From the NCBI RefSeq assembly GCF_022682495.2, contig NW_026527270.1:1-64000 (forward strand): a DNA stretch of 64,000 nt. The letters run 5' to 3'. The stretch comes from Desmodus rotundus (taxonomy: Eukaryota > Chordata > Mammalia > Chiroptera > Phyllostomidae). Shown piece by piece: positions 48,768-62,418 of this stretch. The position numbers and the translations under genes are program-made. Position 1 is the stretch's first letter. Each line of letters begins with the position of its first letter. Under the pieces are notes generated by a model. It was not told the origin of the DNA and did not search any database. It saw only the letters and a program-made list of their open reading frames with translations.

Positions 48768-50718
48768 CTGCGGTGAACCAGGGCCTCGGGAGAGCAGGGC
48801 CAGGCCCCATGGTAGGAGCCCGGGGGAGGCAACGGCAGCCTCTGCGGCCAGGCCTCGGGCTCTCGCCGGGGCTCTCTCGGGGCGCGGGCACCCTCTCTCG
48901 CCTAGAGAGTGCCCACGCCGTCCCTTGACCCCAGCGAGACACCTGCTTCCCGTGACAAGAGGCCCCCTGCCTCCATGGAGCTTGGAACTCTGGGGCCGGG
49001 CTGCGGGTCACTGGGCTAAGTGGCTGGAAACGCGCAGACCCCTCCGTCCCGACCGCCCCACTGCGAAGATCCCCCTGCTCTTCCATCCGTAGGGGGGTCG
49101 CCCCTTACGGATGGAAGAGCAGGGGGGAGGCCCCCAGGAGATGGCATTTGTCAGAGCCGCAGCTGGCCGGTTTCGGGCCGAGACGCGGGACCCGGCAGGT
49201 AGAGGGCAGGCAGCCCCACCAGAAGCCTCCCTCGGGGCAACGGGCCCCACCCTGGACATCTCAGGCCTGCTTCACAGAGTCCCTGGGGTCCTGTCCGTGG
49301 AACTGGAAGCTCTCCCCGCCACCCAGAGGTCCGTTCCTTTGCCCGTGGACCACACTTGCCGGCGCGTCTCCCACCCCGGCAGAGGCAGAGTGCCAAGGGA
49401 GAACTAGGGACCCGGGGCCACGATGAGGGGCGGGCCAGGGTTCCGCGCCTGGTGGGCAGGGGCCCGGGCGGTCCGGACCCACGCCCAGGGACCCCGTCTC
49501 CCGGGGGGACTCGGGCCTGAGGCCTGCCTGGGGGGCTGAGAGTCTTTCTGGGCTCAAACGGCCCCACCCTGCCCCGAGGCGGCAAACGTGCACCGAGACG
49601 CTTCGACTCTCTAAAGTCTGGGCTGGACTTGGCGAGAAGGGACTGTGTCCGCTGGGACCCGGGTCCCACAGAGCTCGAACCCCCCTCCCCGTGAAGGCAT
49701 CCGCGGCCTGTGGTCCTTGGTGTCCGCAAAAGGCATTCACCTGCGGAGAACCTGGGCCCAGGTGAGCGGGACCAGGCCCCACGGCAGGAGCCTAGGGAGG
49801 CCCCTGGAGCCACGGGGGCCAGGGCCGGGCATTTTCCCGGGTGCTCTCTCGGGTCCCGGGTGCCCTCTCTCGCCCGGGGAGTGCCCACGCCGTCCCTTGA
49901 CCCCCGCAGGACGCCTGCATCCCGCCATAAGCGGCCCACCTCCTCCACGGAGCGCGGACACAGGGGGCCGGGGTGCGAGCAACTGGCCTACGTGGCGGCA
50001 AACCCGCAGACCCCTCCGTCCCGTCCCCGCCACTGCGAAGATCCCCCTGTTCTTCCATCCGTAAAGGGGTCCCCCTTTACGGATGGAAGAACAGGGGGGA
50101 GGCGCCCAGGAGATGGCTTTTGTCCGAGCCGCGGCTGGGTGGTTTTCGGGCCAAGAGGCGGGGCCGCGCAGGCGCAGGCAGGCCCCCCCACCACAAGCAT
50201 CCCTCCGGGCAACGTGCCCCCCCCTTGAGATATTTAGGCCAGGTCCACAGGGTCCCTGGGCTGGTGTCAGAGTTAACGGAAGCCCTCCCTGCCATCCAGA
50301 GGACCGTGCGTTTTCCCGTGGACCACACTTCCCAGCAGCTCTCCCACCCCCGCAGAGGCAGAGTGCCAGGGAAGAACTAGGGACCTGGGGCCGGGAAGAG
50401 GGGCCGGCCACGGTTCCGCGCCAGGTGGAGCGGTCCCGGCGGGCGGGTGGGCGGGACCCTCGTCCACGGACCGGTCCTCCCGTGGGGAGTCTGGCCCGTG
50501 CCCCGCCTGGGAGGCTAAGAGCCTTGCTTCGCCTGCAACGCCCCCACCCTGCCACAAGGCGGCAGACTTGGACCCAGCCGCTTCAGCCCTCCAGTCTGTG
50601 CAGAACCACCCAAAAATGGAGTGTGACCGCTGCGACCTCAGTCCCCCAGAGCTCGAACCCCGACCTCTGTGAGGGAATCGGCGGCCTCCTGTCCTTGGCG
50701 TCCGCAAAAGGCATTCAC
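48768..50718 (+). repeat. HOR unit 26 (1951 bp, C-to-TT at 50234)
   Basis: B monomer starts at 49741. Palindromes 49071-49126 and 50043-50098; G4 motif 50441-50455. TT at 50234-50235 replaces C, as in units 23 and 33. Confidence 0.98.
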
Positions 50719-52668
50719 CTGCGGTGAACCAGGGCCTCGGGAGAGCAGGGCCAGGCCCCATGGTAGGAGCCCGGGGGAGGCAACGGCAGCCTCTGCGGCC
50801 AGGCCTCGGGCTCTCGCCGGGGCTCTCTCGGGGCGCGGGCACCCTCTCTCGCCTAGAGAGTGCCCACGCCGTCCCTTGACCCCAGCGAGACACCTGCTTC
50901 CCGTGACAAGAGGCCCCCTGCCTCCATGGAGCTTGGAACTCTGGGGCCGGGCTGCGGGTCACTGGGCTAAGTGGCTGGAAACGCGCAGACCCCTCCGTCC
51001 CGACCGCCCCACTGCGAAGATCCCCCTGCTCTTCCATCCGTAGGGGGGTCGCCCCTTACGGATGGAAGAGCAGGGGGGAGGCCCCCAGGAGATGGCATTT
51101 GTCAGAGCCGCAGCTGGCCGGTTTCGGGCCGAGACGCGGGACCCGGCAGGTAGAGGGCAGGCAGCCCCACCAGAAGCCTCCCTCGGGGCAACGGGCCCCA
51201 CCCTGGACATCTCAGGCCTGCTTCACAGAGTCCCTGGGGTCCTGTCCGTGGAACTGGAAGCTCTCCCCGCCACCCAGAGGTCCGTTCCTTTGCCCGTGGA
51301 CCACACTTGCCGGCGCGTCTCCCACCCCGGCAGAGGCAGAGTGCCAAGGGAGAACTAGGGACCCGGGGCCACGATGAGGGGCGGGCCAGGGTTCCGCGCC
51401 TGGTGGGCAGGGGCCCGGGCGGTCCGGACCCACGCCCAGGGACCCCGTCTCCCGGGGGGACTCGGGCCTGAGGCCTGCCTGGGGGGCTGAGAGTCTTTCT
51501 GGGCTCAAACGGCCCCACCCTGCCCCGAGGCGGCAAACGTGCACCGAGACGCTTCGACTCTCTAAAGTCTGGGCTGGACTTGGCGAGAAGGGACTGTGTC
51601 CGCTGGGACCCGGGTCCCACAGAGCTCGAACCCCCCTCCCCGTGAAGGCATCCGCGGCCTGTGGTCCTTGGTGTCCGCAAAAGGCATTCACCTGCGGAGA
51701 ACCTGGGCCCAGGTGAGCGGGACCAGGCCCCACGGCAGGAGCCTAGGGAGGCCCCTGGAGCCACGGGGGCCAGGGCCGGGCATTTTCCCGGGTGCTCTCT
51801 CGGGTCCCGGGTGCCCTCTCTCGCCCGGGGAGTGCCCACGCCGTCCCTTGACCCCCGCAGGACGCCTGCATCCCGCCATAAGCGGCCCACCTCCTCCACG
51901 GAGCGCGGACACAGGGGGCCGGGGTGCGAGCAACTGGCCTACGTGGCGGCAAACCCGCAGACCCCTCCGTCCCGTCCCCGCCACTGCGAAGATCCCCCTG
52001 TTCTTCCATCCGTAAAGGGGTCCCCCTTTACGGATGGAAGAACAGGGGGGAGGCGCCCAGGAGATGGCTTTTGTCCGAGCCGCGGCTGGGTGGTTTTCGG
52101 GCCAAGAGGCGGGGCCGCGCAGGCGCAGGCAGGCCCCCCCACCACAAGCATCCCTCCGGGCAACGTGCCCCCCCCTTGAGATATCAGGCCAGGTCCACAG
52201 GGTCCCTGGGCTGGTGTCAGAGTTAACGGAAGCCCTCCCTGCCATCCAGAGGACCGTGCGTTTTCCCGTGGACCACACTTCCCAGCAGCTCTCCCACCCC
52301 CGCAGAGGCAGAGTGCCAGGGAAGAACTAGGGACCTGGGGCCGGGAAGAGGGGCCGGCCACGGTTCCGCGCCAGGTGGAGCGGTCCCGGCGGGCGGGTGG
52401 GCGGGACCCTCGTCCACGGACCGGTCCTCCCGTGGGGAGTCTGGCCCGTGCCCCGCCTGGGAGGCTAAGAGCCTTGCTTCGCCTGCAACGCCCCCACCCT
52501 GCCACAAGGCGGCAGACTTGGACCCAGCCGCTTCAGCCCTCCAGTCTGTGCAGAACCACCCAAAAATGGAGTGTGACCGCTGCGACCTCAGTCCCCCAGA
52601 GCTCGAACCCCGACCTCTGTGAGGGAATCGGCGGCCTCCTGTCCTTGGCGTCCGCAAAAGGCATTCAC
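50719..52668 (+). repeat. HOR unit 27
   Basis: B monomer starts at 51692. Palindromes 51022-51077 and 51994-52049; G4 motif 52391-52405. No variant seen. Confidence 0.98.
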
Positions 52669-54618
52669 CTGCGGTGAACCAGGGCCTCGGGAGAGCAGGG
52701 CCAGGCCCCATGGTAGGAGCCCGGGGGAGGCAACGGCAGCCTCTGCGGCCAGGCCTCGGGCTCTCGCCGGGGCTCTCTCGGGGCGCGGGCACCCTCTCTC
52801 GCCTAGAGAGTGCCCACGCCGTCCCTTGACCCCAGCGAGACACCTGCTTCCCGTGACAAGAGGCCCCCTGCCTCCATGGAGCTTGGAACTCTGGGGCCGG
52901 GCTGCGGGTCACTGGGCTAAGTGGCTGGAAACGCGCAGACCCCTCCGTCCCGACCGCCCCACTGCGAAGATCCCCCTGCTCTTCCATCCGTAGGGGGGTC
53001 GCCCCTTACGGATGGAAGAGCAGGGGGGAGGCCCCCAGGAGATGGCATTTGTCAGAGCCGCAGCTGGCCGGTTTCGGGCCGAGACGCGGGACCCGGCAGG
53101 TAGAGGGCAGGCAGCCCCACCAGAAGCCTCCCTCGGGGCAACGGGCCCCACCCTGGACATCTCAGGCCTGCTTCACAGAGTCCCTGGGGTCCTGTCCGTG
53201 GAACTGGAAGCTCTCCCCGCCACCCAGAGGTCCGTTCCTTTGCCCGTGGACCACACTTGCCGGCGCGTCTCCCACCCCGGCAGAGGCAGAGTGCCAAGGG
53301 AGAACTAGGGACCCGGGGCCACGATGAGGGGCGGGCCAGGGTTCCGCGCCTGGTGGGCAGGGGCCCGGGCGGTCCGGACCCACGCCCAGGGACCCCGTCT
53401 CCCGGGGGGACTCGGGCCTGAGGCCTGCCTGGGGGGCTGAGAGTCTTTCTGGGCTCAAACGGCCCCACCCTGCCCCGAGGCGGCAAACGTGCACCGAGAC
53501 GCTTCGACTCTCTAAAGTCTGGGCTGGACTTGGCGAGAAGGGACTGTGTCCGCTGGGACCCGGGTCCCACAGAGCTCGAACCCCCCTCCCCGTGAAGGCA
53601 TCCGCGGCCTGTGGTCCTTGGTGTCCGCAAAAGGCATTCACCTGCGGAGAACCTGGGCCCAGGTGAGCGGGACCAGGCCCCACGGCAGGAGCCTAGGGAG
53701 GCCCCTGGAGCCACGGGGGCCAGGGCCGGGCATTTTCCCGGGTGCTCTCTCGGGTCCCGGGTGCCCTCTCTCGCCCGGGGAGTGCCCACGCCGTCCCTTG
53801 ACCCCCGCAGGACGCCTGCATCCCGCCATAAGCGGCCCACCTCCTCCACGGAGCGCGGACACAGGGGGCCGGGGTGCGAGCAACTGGCCTACGTGGCGGC
53901 AAACCCGCAGACCCCTCCGTCCCGTCCCCGCCACTGCGAAGATCCCCCTGTTCTTCCATCCGTAAAGGGGTCCCCCTTTACGGATGGAAGAACAGGGGGG
54001 AGGCGCCCAGGAGATGGCTTTTGTCCGAGCCGCGGCTGGGTGGTTTTCGGGCCAAGAGGCGGGGCCGCGCAGGCGCAGGCAGGCCCCCCCACCACAAGCA
54101 TCCCTCCGGGCAACGTGCCCCCCCCTTGAGATATCAGGCCAGGTCCACAGGGTCCCTGGGCTGGTGTCAGAGTTAACGGAAGCCCTCCCTGCCATCCAGA
54201 GGACCGTGCGTTTTCCCGTGGACCACACTTCCCAGCAGCTCTCCCACCCCCGCAGAGGCAGAGTGCCAGGGAAGAACTAGGGACCTGGGGCCGGGAAGAG
54301 GGGCCGGCCACGGTTCCGCGCCAGGTGGAGCGGTCCCGGCGGGCGGGTGGGCGGGACCCTCGTCCACGGACCGGTCCTCCCGTGGGGAGTCTGGCCCGTG
54401 CCCCGCCTGGGAGGCTAAGAGCCTTGCTTCGCCTGCAACGCCCCCACCCTGCCACAAGGCGGCAGACTTGGACCCAGCCGCTTCAGCCCTCCAGTCTGTG
54501 CAGAACCACCCAAAAATGGAGTGTGACCGCTGCGACCTCAGTCCCCCAGAGCTCGAACCCCGACCTCTGTGAGGGAATCGGCGGCCTCCTGTCCTTGGCG
54601 TCCGCAAAAGGCATTCAC
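52669..54618 (+). repeat. HOR unit 28
   Basis: B monomer starts at 53642. Palindromes 52972-53027 and 53944-53999; G4 motif 54341-54355. No variant seen. Confidence 0.98.
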
Positions 54619-56568
54619 CTGCGGTGAACCAGGGCCTCGGGAGAGCAGGGCCAGGCCCCATGGTAGGAGCCCGGGGGAGGCAACGGCAGCCTCTGCGGCC
54701 AGGCCTCGGGCTCTCACCGGGGCTCTCTCGGGGCGCGGGCACCCTCTCTCGCCTAGAGAGTGCCCACGCCGTCCCTTGACCCCAGCGAGACACCTGCTTC
54801 CCGTGACAAGAGGCCCCCTGCCTCCATGGAGCTTGGAACTCTGGGGCCGGGCTGCGGGTCACTGGGCTAAGTGGCTGGAAACGCGCAGACCCCTCCGTCC
54901 CGACCGCCCCACTGCGAAGATCCCCCTGCTCTTCCATCCGTAGGGGGGTCGCCCCTTACGGATGGAAGAGCAGGGGGGAGGCCCCCAGGAGATGGCATTT
55001 GTCAGAGCCGCAGCTGGCCGGTTTCGGGCCGAGACGCGGGACCCGGCAGGTAGAGGGCAGGCAGCCCCACCAGAAGCCTCCCTCGGGGCAACGGGCCCCA
55101 CCCTGGACATCTCAGGCCTGCTTCACAGAGTCCCTGGGGTCCTGTCCGTGGAACTGGAAGCTCTCCCCGCCACCCAGAGGTCCGTTCCTTTGCCCGTGGA
55201 CCACACTTGCCGGCGCGTCTCCCACCCCGGCAGAGGCAGAGTGCCAAGGGAGAACTAGGGACCCGGGGCCACGATGAGGGGCGGGCCAGGGTTCCGCGCC
55301 TGGTGGGCAGGGGCCCGGGCGGTCCGGACCCACGCCCAGGGACCCCGTCTCCCGGGGGGACTCGGGCCTGAGGCCTGCCTGGGGGGCTGAGAGTCTTTCT
55401 GGGCTCAAACGGCCCCACCCTGCCCCGAGGCGGCAAACGTGCACCGAGACGCTTCGACTCTCTAAAGTCTGGGCTGGACTTGGCGAGAAGGGACTGTGTC
55501 CGCTGGGACCCGGGTCCCACAGAGCTCGAACCCCCCTCCCCGTGAAGGCATCCGCGGCCTGTGGTCCTTGGTGTCCGCAAAAGGCATTCACCTGCGGAGA
55601 ACCTGGGCCCAGGTGAGCGGGACCAGGCCCCACGGCAGGAGCCTAGGGAGGCCCCTGGAGCCACGGGGGCCAGGGCCGGGCATTTTCCCGGGTGCTCTCT
55701 CGGGTCCCGGGTGCCCTCTCTCGCCCGGGGAGTGCCCACGCCGTCCCTTGACCCCCGCAGGACGCCTGCATCCCGCCATAAGCGGCCCACCTCCTCCACG
55801 GAGCGCGGACACAGGGGGCCGGGGTGCGAGCAACTGGCCTACGTGGCGGCAAACCCGCAGACCCCTCCGTCCCGTCCCCGCCACTGCGAAGATCCCCCTG
55901 TTCTTCCATCCGTAAAGGGGTCCCCCTTTACGGATGGAAGAACAGGGGGGAGGCGCCCAGGAGATGGCTTTTGTCCGAGCCGCGGCTGGGTGGTTTTCGG
56001 GCCAAGAGGCGGGGCCGCGCAGGCGCAGGCAGGCCCCCCCACCACAAGCATCCCTCCGGGCAACGTGCCCCCCCCTTGAGATATCAGGCCAGGTCCACAG
56101 GGTCCCTGGGCTGGTGTCAGAGTTAACGGAAGCCCTCCCTGCCATCCAGAGGACCGTGCGTTTTCCCGTGGACCACACTTCCCAGCAGCTCTCCCACCCC
56201 CGCAGAGGCAGAGTGCCAGGGAAGAACTAGGGACCTGGGGCCGGGAAGAGGGGCCGGCCACGGTTCCGCGCCAGGTGGAGCGGTCCCGGCGGGCGGGTGG
56301 GCGGGACCCTCGTCCACGGACCGGTCCTCCCGTGGGGAGTCTGGCCCGTGCCCCGCCTGGGAGGCTAAGAGCCTTGCTTCGCCTGCAACGCCCCCACCCT
56401 GCCACAAGGCGGCAGACTTGGACCCAGCCGCTTCAGCCCTCCAGTCTGTGCAGAACCACCCAAAAATGGAGTGTGACCGCTGCGACCTCAGTCCCCCAGA
56501 GCTCGAACCCCGACCTCTGTGAGGGAATCGGCGGCCTCCTGTCCTTGGCGTCCGCAAAAGGCATTCAC
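54619..56568 (+). repeat. HOR unit 29 (G-to-A at 54716)
   Basis: B monomer starts at 55592. Palindromes 54922-54977 and 55894-55949; G4 motif 56291-56305. One private CpG-to-CpA change at 54716 in A. Confidence 0.98.
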
Positions 56569-58518
56569 CTGCGGTGAACCAGGGCCTCGGGAGAGCAGGG
56601 CCAGGCCCCATGGTAGGAGCCCGGGGGAGGCAACGGCAGCCTCTGCGGCCAGGCCTCGGGCTCTCGCCGGGGCTCTCTCGGGGCGCGGGCACCCTCTCTC
56701 GCCTAGAGAGTGCCCACGCCGTCCCTTGACCCCAGCGAGACACCTGCTTCCCGTGACAAGAGGCCCCCTGCCTCCATGGAGCTTGGAACTCTGGGGCCGG
56801 GCTGCGGGTCACTGGGCTAAGTGGCTGGAAACGCGCAGACCCCTCCGTCCCGACCGCCCCACTGCGAAGATCCCCCTGCTCTTCCATCCGTAGGGGGGTC
56901 GCCCCTTACGGATGGAAGAGCAGGGGGGAGGCCCCCAGGAGATGGCATTTGTCAGAGCCGCAGCTGGCCGGTTTCGGGCCGAGACGCGGGACCCGGCAGG
57001 TAGAGGGCAGGCAGCCCCACCACAAGCCTCCCTCGGGGCAACGGGCCCCACCCTGGACATCTCAGGCCTGCTTCACAGAGTCCCTGGGGTCCTGTCCGTG
57101 GAACTGGAAGCTCTCCCCGCCACCCAGAGGTCCGTTCCTTTGCCCGTGGACCACACTTGCCGGCGCGTCTCCCACCCCGGCAGAGGCAGAGTGCCAAGGG
57201 AGAACTAGGGACCCGGGGCCACGATGAGGGGCGGGCCAGGGTTCCGCGCCTGGTGGGCAGGGGCCCGGGCGGTCCGGACCCACGCCCAGGGACCCCGTCT
57301 CCCGGGGGGACTCGGGCCTGAGGCCTGCCTGGGGGGCTGAGAGTCTTTCTGGGCTCAAACGGCCCCACCCTGCCCCGAGGCGGCAAACGTGCACCGAGAC
57401 GCTTCGACTCTCTAAAGTCTGGGCTGGACTTGGCGAGAAGGGACTGTGTCCGCTGGGACCCGGGTCCCACAGAGCTCGAACCCCCCTCCCCGTGAAGGCA
57501 TCCGCGGCCTGTGGTCCTTGGTGTCCGCAAAAGGCATTCACCTGCGGAGAACCTGGGCCCAGGTGAGCGGGACCAGGCCCCACGGCAGGAGCCTAGGGAG
57601 GCCCCTGGAGCCACGGGGGCCAGGGCCGGGCATTTTCCCGGGTGCTCTCTCGGGTCCCGGGTGCCCTCTCTCGCCCGGGGAGTGCCCACGCCGTCCCTTG
57701 ACCCCCGCAGGACGCCTGCATCCCGCCATAAGCGGCCCACCTCCTCCACGGAGCGCGGACACAGGGGGCCGGGGTGCGAGCAACTGGCCTACGTGGCGGC
57801 AAACCCGCAGACCCCTCCGTCCCGTCCCCGCCACTGCGAAGATCCCCCTGTTCTTCCATCCGTAAAGGGGTCCCCCTTTACGGATGGAAGAACAGGGGGG
57901 AGGCGCCCAGGAGATGGCTTTTGTCCGAGCCGCGGCTGGGTGGTTTTCGGGCCAAGAGGCGGGGCCGCGCAGGCGCAGGCAGGCCCCCCCACCACAAGCA
58001 TCCCTCCGGGCAACGTGCCCCCCCCTTGAGATATCAGGCCAGGTCCACAGGGTCCCTGGGCTGGTGTCAGAGTTAACGGAAGCCCTCCCTGCCATCCAGA
58101 GGACCGTGCGTTTTCCCGTGGACCACACTTCCCAGCAGCTCTCCCACCCCCGCAGAGGCAGAGTGCCAGGGAAGAACTAGGGACCTGGGGCCGGGAAGAG
58201 GGGCCGGCCACGGTTCCGCGCCAGGTGGAGCGGTCCCGGCGGGCGGGTGGGCGGGACCCTCGTCCACGGACCGGTCCTCCCGTGGGGAGTCTGGCCCGTG
58301 CCCCGCCTGGGAGGCTAAGAGCCTTGCTTCGCCTGCAACGCCCCCACCCTGCCACAAGGCGGCAGACTTGGACCCAGCCGCTTCAGCCCTCCAGTCTGTG
58401 CAGAACCACCCAAAAATGGAGTGTGACCGCTGCGACCTCAGTCCCCCAGAGCTCGAACCCCGACCTCTGTGAGGGAATCGGCGGCCTCCTGTCCTTGGCG
58501 TCCGCAAAAGGCATTCAC
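56569..58518 (+). repeat. HOR unit 30 (G-to-C at 57023)
   Basis: B monomer starts at 57542. Palindromes 56872-56927 and 57844-57899; G4 motif 58241-58255. First of three adjacent units with the B-like C. Confidence 0.98.
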
Positions 58519-60468
58519 CTGCGGTGAACCAGGGCCTCGGGAGAGCAGGGCCAGGCCCCATGGTAGGAGCCCGGGGGAGGCAACGGCAGCCTCTGCGGCC
58601 AGGCCTCGGGCTCTCGCCGGGGCTCTCTCGGGGCGCGGGCACCCTCTCTCGCCTAGAGAGTGCCCACGCCGTCCCTTGACCCCAGCGAGACACCTGCTTC
58701 CCGTGACAAGAGGCCCCCTGCCTCCATGGAGCTTGGAACTCTGGGGCCGGGCTGCGGGTCACTGGGCTAAGTGGCTGGAAACGCGCAGACCCCTCCGTCC
58801 CGACCGCCCCACTGCGAAGATCCCCCTGCTCTTCCATCCGTAGGGGGGTCGCCCCTTACGGATGGAAGAGCAGGGGGGAGGCCCCCAGGAGATGGCATTT
58901 GTCAGAGCCGCAGCTGGCCGGTTTCGGGCCGAGACGCGGGACCCGGCAGGTAGAGGGCAGGCAGCCCCACCACAAGCCTCCCTCGGGGCAACGGGCCCCA
59001 CCCTGGACATCTCAGGCCTGCTTCACAGAGTCCCTGGGGTCCTGTCCGTGGAACTGGAAGCTCTCCCCGCCACCCAGAGGTCCGTTCCTTTGCCCGTGGA
59101 CCACACTTGCCGGCGCGTCTCCCACCCCGGCAGAGGCAGAGTGCCAAGGGAGAACTAGGGACCCGGGGCCACGATGAGGGGCGGGCCAGGGTTCCGCGCC
59201 TGGTGGGCAGGGGCCCGGGCGGTCCGGACCCACGCCCAGGGACCCCGTCTCCCGGGGGGACTCGGGCCTGAGGCCTGCCTGGGGGGCTGAGAGTCTTTCT
59301 GGGCTCAAACGGCCCCACCCTGCCCCGAGGCGGCAAACGTGCACCGAGACGCTTCGACTCTCTAAAGTCTGGGCTGGACTTGGCGAGAAGGGACTGTGTC
59401 CGCTGGGACCCGGGTCCCACAGAGCTCGAACCCCCCTCCCCGTGAAGGCATCCGCGGCCTGTGGTCCTTGGTGTCCGCAAAAGGCATTCACCTGCGGAGA
59501 ACCTGGGCCCAGGTGAGCGGGACCAGGCCCCACGGCAGGAGCCTAGGGAGGCCCCTGGAGCCACGGGGGCCAGGGCCGGGCATTTTCCCGGGTGCTCTCT
59601 CGGGTCCCGGGTGCCCTCTCTCGCCCGGGGAGTGCCCACGCCGTCCCTTGACCCCCGCAGGACGCCTGCATCCCGCCATAAGCGGCCCACCTCCTCCACG
59701 GAGCGCGGACACAGGGGGCCGGGGTGCGAGCAACTGGCCTACGTGGCGGCAAACCCGCAGACCCCTCCGTCCCGTCCCCGCCACTGCGAAGATCCCCCTG
59801 TTCTTCCATCCGTAAAGGGGTCCCCCTTTACGGATGGAAGAACAGGGGGGAGGCGCCCAGGAGATGGCTTTTGTCCGAGCCGCGGCTGGGTGGTTTTCGG
59901 GCCAAGAGGCGGGGCCGCGCAGGCGCAGGCAGGCCCCCCCACCACAAGCATCCCTCCGGGCAACGTGCCCCCCCCTTGAGATATCAGGCCAGGTCCACAG
60001 GGTCCCTGGGCTGGTGTCAGAGTTAACGGAAGCCCTCCCTGCCATCCAGAGGACCGTGCGTTTTCCCGTGGACCACACTTCCCAGCAGCTCTCCCACCCC
60101 CGCAGAGGCAGAGTGCCAGGGAAGAACTAGGGACCTGGGGCCGGGAAGAGGGGCCGGCCACGGTTCCGCGCCAGGTGGAGCGGTCCCGGCGGGCGGGTGG
60201 GCGGGACCCTCGTCCACGGACCGGTCCTCCCGTGGGGAGTCTGGCCCGTGCCCCGCCTGGGAGGCTAAGAGCCTTGCTTCGCCTGCAACGCCCCCACCCT
60301 GCCACAAGGCGGCAGACTTGGACCCAGCCGCTTCAGCCCTCCAGTCTGTGCAGAACCACCCAAAAATGGAGTGTGACCGCTGCGACCTCAGTCCCCCAGA
60401 GCTCGAACCCCGACCTCTGTGAGGGAATCGGCGGCCTCCTGTCCTTGGCGTCCGCAAAAGGCATTCAC
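58519..60468 (+). repeat. HOR unit 31 (G-to-C at 58973)
   Basis: B monomer starts at 59492. Palindromes 58822-58877 and 59794-59849; G4 motif 60191-60205. Carries the B-like C. Confidence 0.98.
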
Positions 60469-62418
60469 CTGCGGTGAACCAGGGCCTCGGGAGAGCAGGG
60501 CCAGGCCCCATGGTAGGAGCCCGGGGGAGGCAACGGCAGCCTCTGCGGCCAGGCCTCGGGCTCTCGCCGGGGCTCTCTCGGGGCGCGGGCACCCTCTCTC
60601 GCCTAGAGAGTGCCCACGCCGTCCCTTGACCCCAGCGAGACACCTGCTTCCCGTGACAAGAGGCCCCCTGCCTCCATGGAGCTTGGAACTCTGGGGCCGG
60701 GCTGCGGGTCACTGGGCTAAGTGGCTGGAAACGCGCAGACCCCTCCGTCCCGACCGCCCCACTGCGAAGATCCCCCTGCTCTTCCATCCGTAGGGGGGTC
60801 GCCCCTTACGGATGGAAGAGCAGGGGGGAGGCCCCCAGGAGATGGCATTTGTCAGAGCCGCAGCTGGCCGGTTTCGGGCCGAGACGCGGGACCCGGCAGG
60901 TAGAGGGCAGGCAGCCCCACCACAAGCCTCCCTCGGGGCAACGGGCCCCACCCTGGACATCTCAGGCCTGCTTCACAGAGTCCCTGGGGTCCTGTCCGTG
61001 GAACTGGAAGCTCTCCCCGCCACCCAGAGGTCCGTTCCTTTGCCCGTGGACCACACTTGCCGGCGCGTCTCCCACCCCGGCAGAGGCAGAGTGCCAAGGG
61101 AGAACTAGGGACCCGGGGCCACGATGAGGGGCGGGCCAGGGTTCCGCGCCTGGTGGGCAGGGGCCCGGGCGGTCCGGACCCACGCCCAGGGACCCCGTCT
61201 CCCGGGGGGACTCGGGCCTGAGGCCTGCCTGGGGGGCTGAGAGTCTTTCTGGGCTCAAACGGCCCCACCCTGCCCCGAGGCGGCAAACGTGCACCGAGAC
61301 GCTTCGACTCTCTAAAGTCTGGGCTGGACTTGGCGAGAAGGGACTGTGTCCGCTGGGACCCGGGTCCCACAGAGCTCGAACCCCCCTCCCCGTGAAGGCA
61401 TCCGCGGCCTGTGGTCCTTGGTGTCCGCAAAAGGCATTCACCTGCGGAGAACCTGGGCCCAGGTGAGCGGGACCAGGCCCCACGGCAGGAGCCTAGGGAG
61501 GCCCCTGGAGCCACGGGGGCCAGGGCCGGGCATTTTCCCGGGTGCTCTCTCGGGTCCCGGGTGCCCTCTCTCGCCCGGGGAGTGCCCACGCCGTCCCTTG
61601 ACCCCCGCAGGACGCCTGCATCCCGCCATAAGCGGCCCACCTCCTCCACGGAGCGCGGACACAGGGGGCCGGGGTGCGAGCAACTGGCCTACGTGGCGGC
61701 AAACCCGCAGACCCCTCCGTCCCGTCCCCGCCACTGCGAAGATCCCCCTGTTCTTCCATCCGTAAAGGGGTCCCCCTTTACGGATGGAAGAACAGGGGGG
61801 AGGCGCCCAGGAGATGGCTTTTGTCCGAGCCGCGGCTGGGTGGTTTTCGGGCCAAGAGGCGGGGCCGCGCAGGCGCAGGCAGGCCCCCCCACCACAAGCA
61901 TCCCTCCGGGCAACGTGCCCCCCCCTTGAGATATCAGGCCAGGTCCACAGGGTCCCTGGGCTGGTGTCAGAGTTAACGGAAGCCCTCCCTGCCATCCAGA
62001 GGACCGTGCGTTTTCCCGTGGACCACACTTCCCAGCAGCTCTCCCACCCCCGCAGAGGCAGAGTGCCAGGGAAGAACTAGGGACCTGGGGCCGGGAAGAG
62101 GGGCCGGCCACGGTTCCGCGCCAGGTGGAGCGGTCCCGGCGGGCGGGTGGGCGGGACCCTCGTCCACGGACCGGTCCTCCCGTGGGGAGTCTGGCCCGTG
62201 CCCCGCCTGGGAGGCTAAGAGCCTTGCTTCGCCTGCAACGCCCCCACCCTGCCACAAGGCGGCAGACTTGGACCCAGCCGCTTCAGCCCTCCAGTCTGTG
62301 CAGAACCACCCAAAAATGGAGTGTGACCGCTGCGACCTCAGTCCCCCAGAGCTCGAACCCCGACCTCTGTGAGGGAATCGGCGGCCTCCTGTCCTTGGCG
62401 TCCGCAAAAGGCATTCAC
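60469..62418 (+). repeat. HOR unit 32 (G-to-C at 60923)
   Basis: B monomer starts at 61442. Palindromes 60772-60827 and 61744-61799; G4 motif 62141-62155. Carries the B-like C. Confidence 0.98.
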
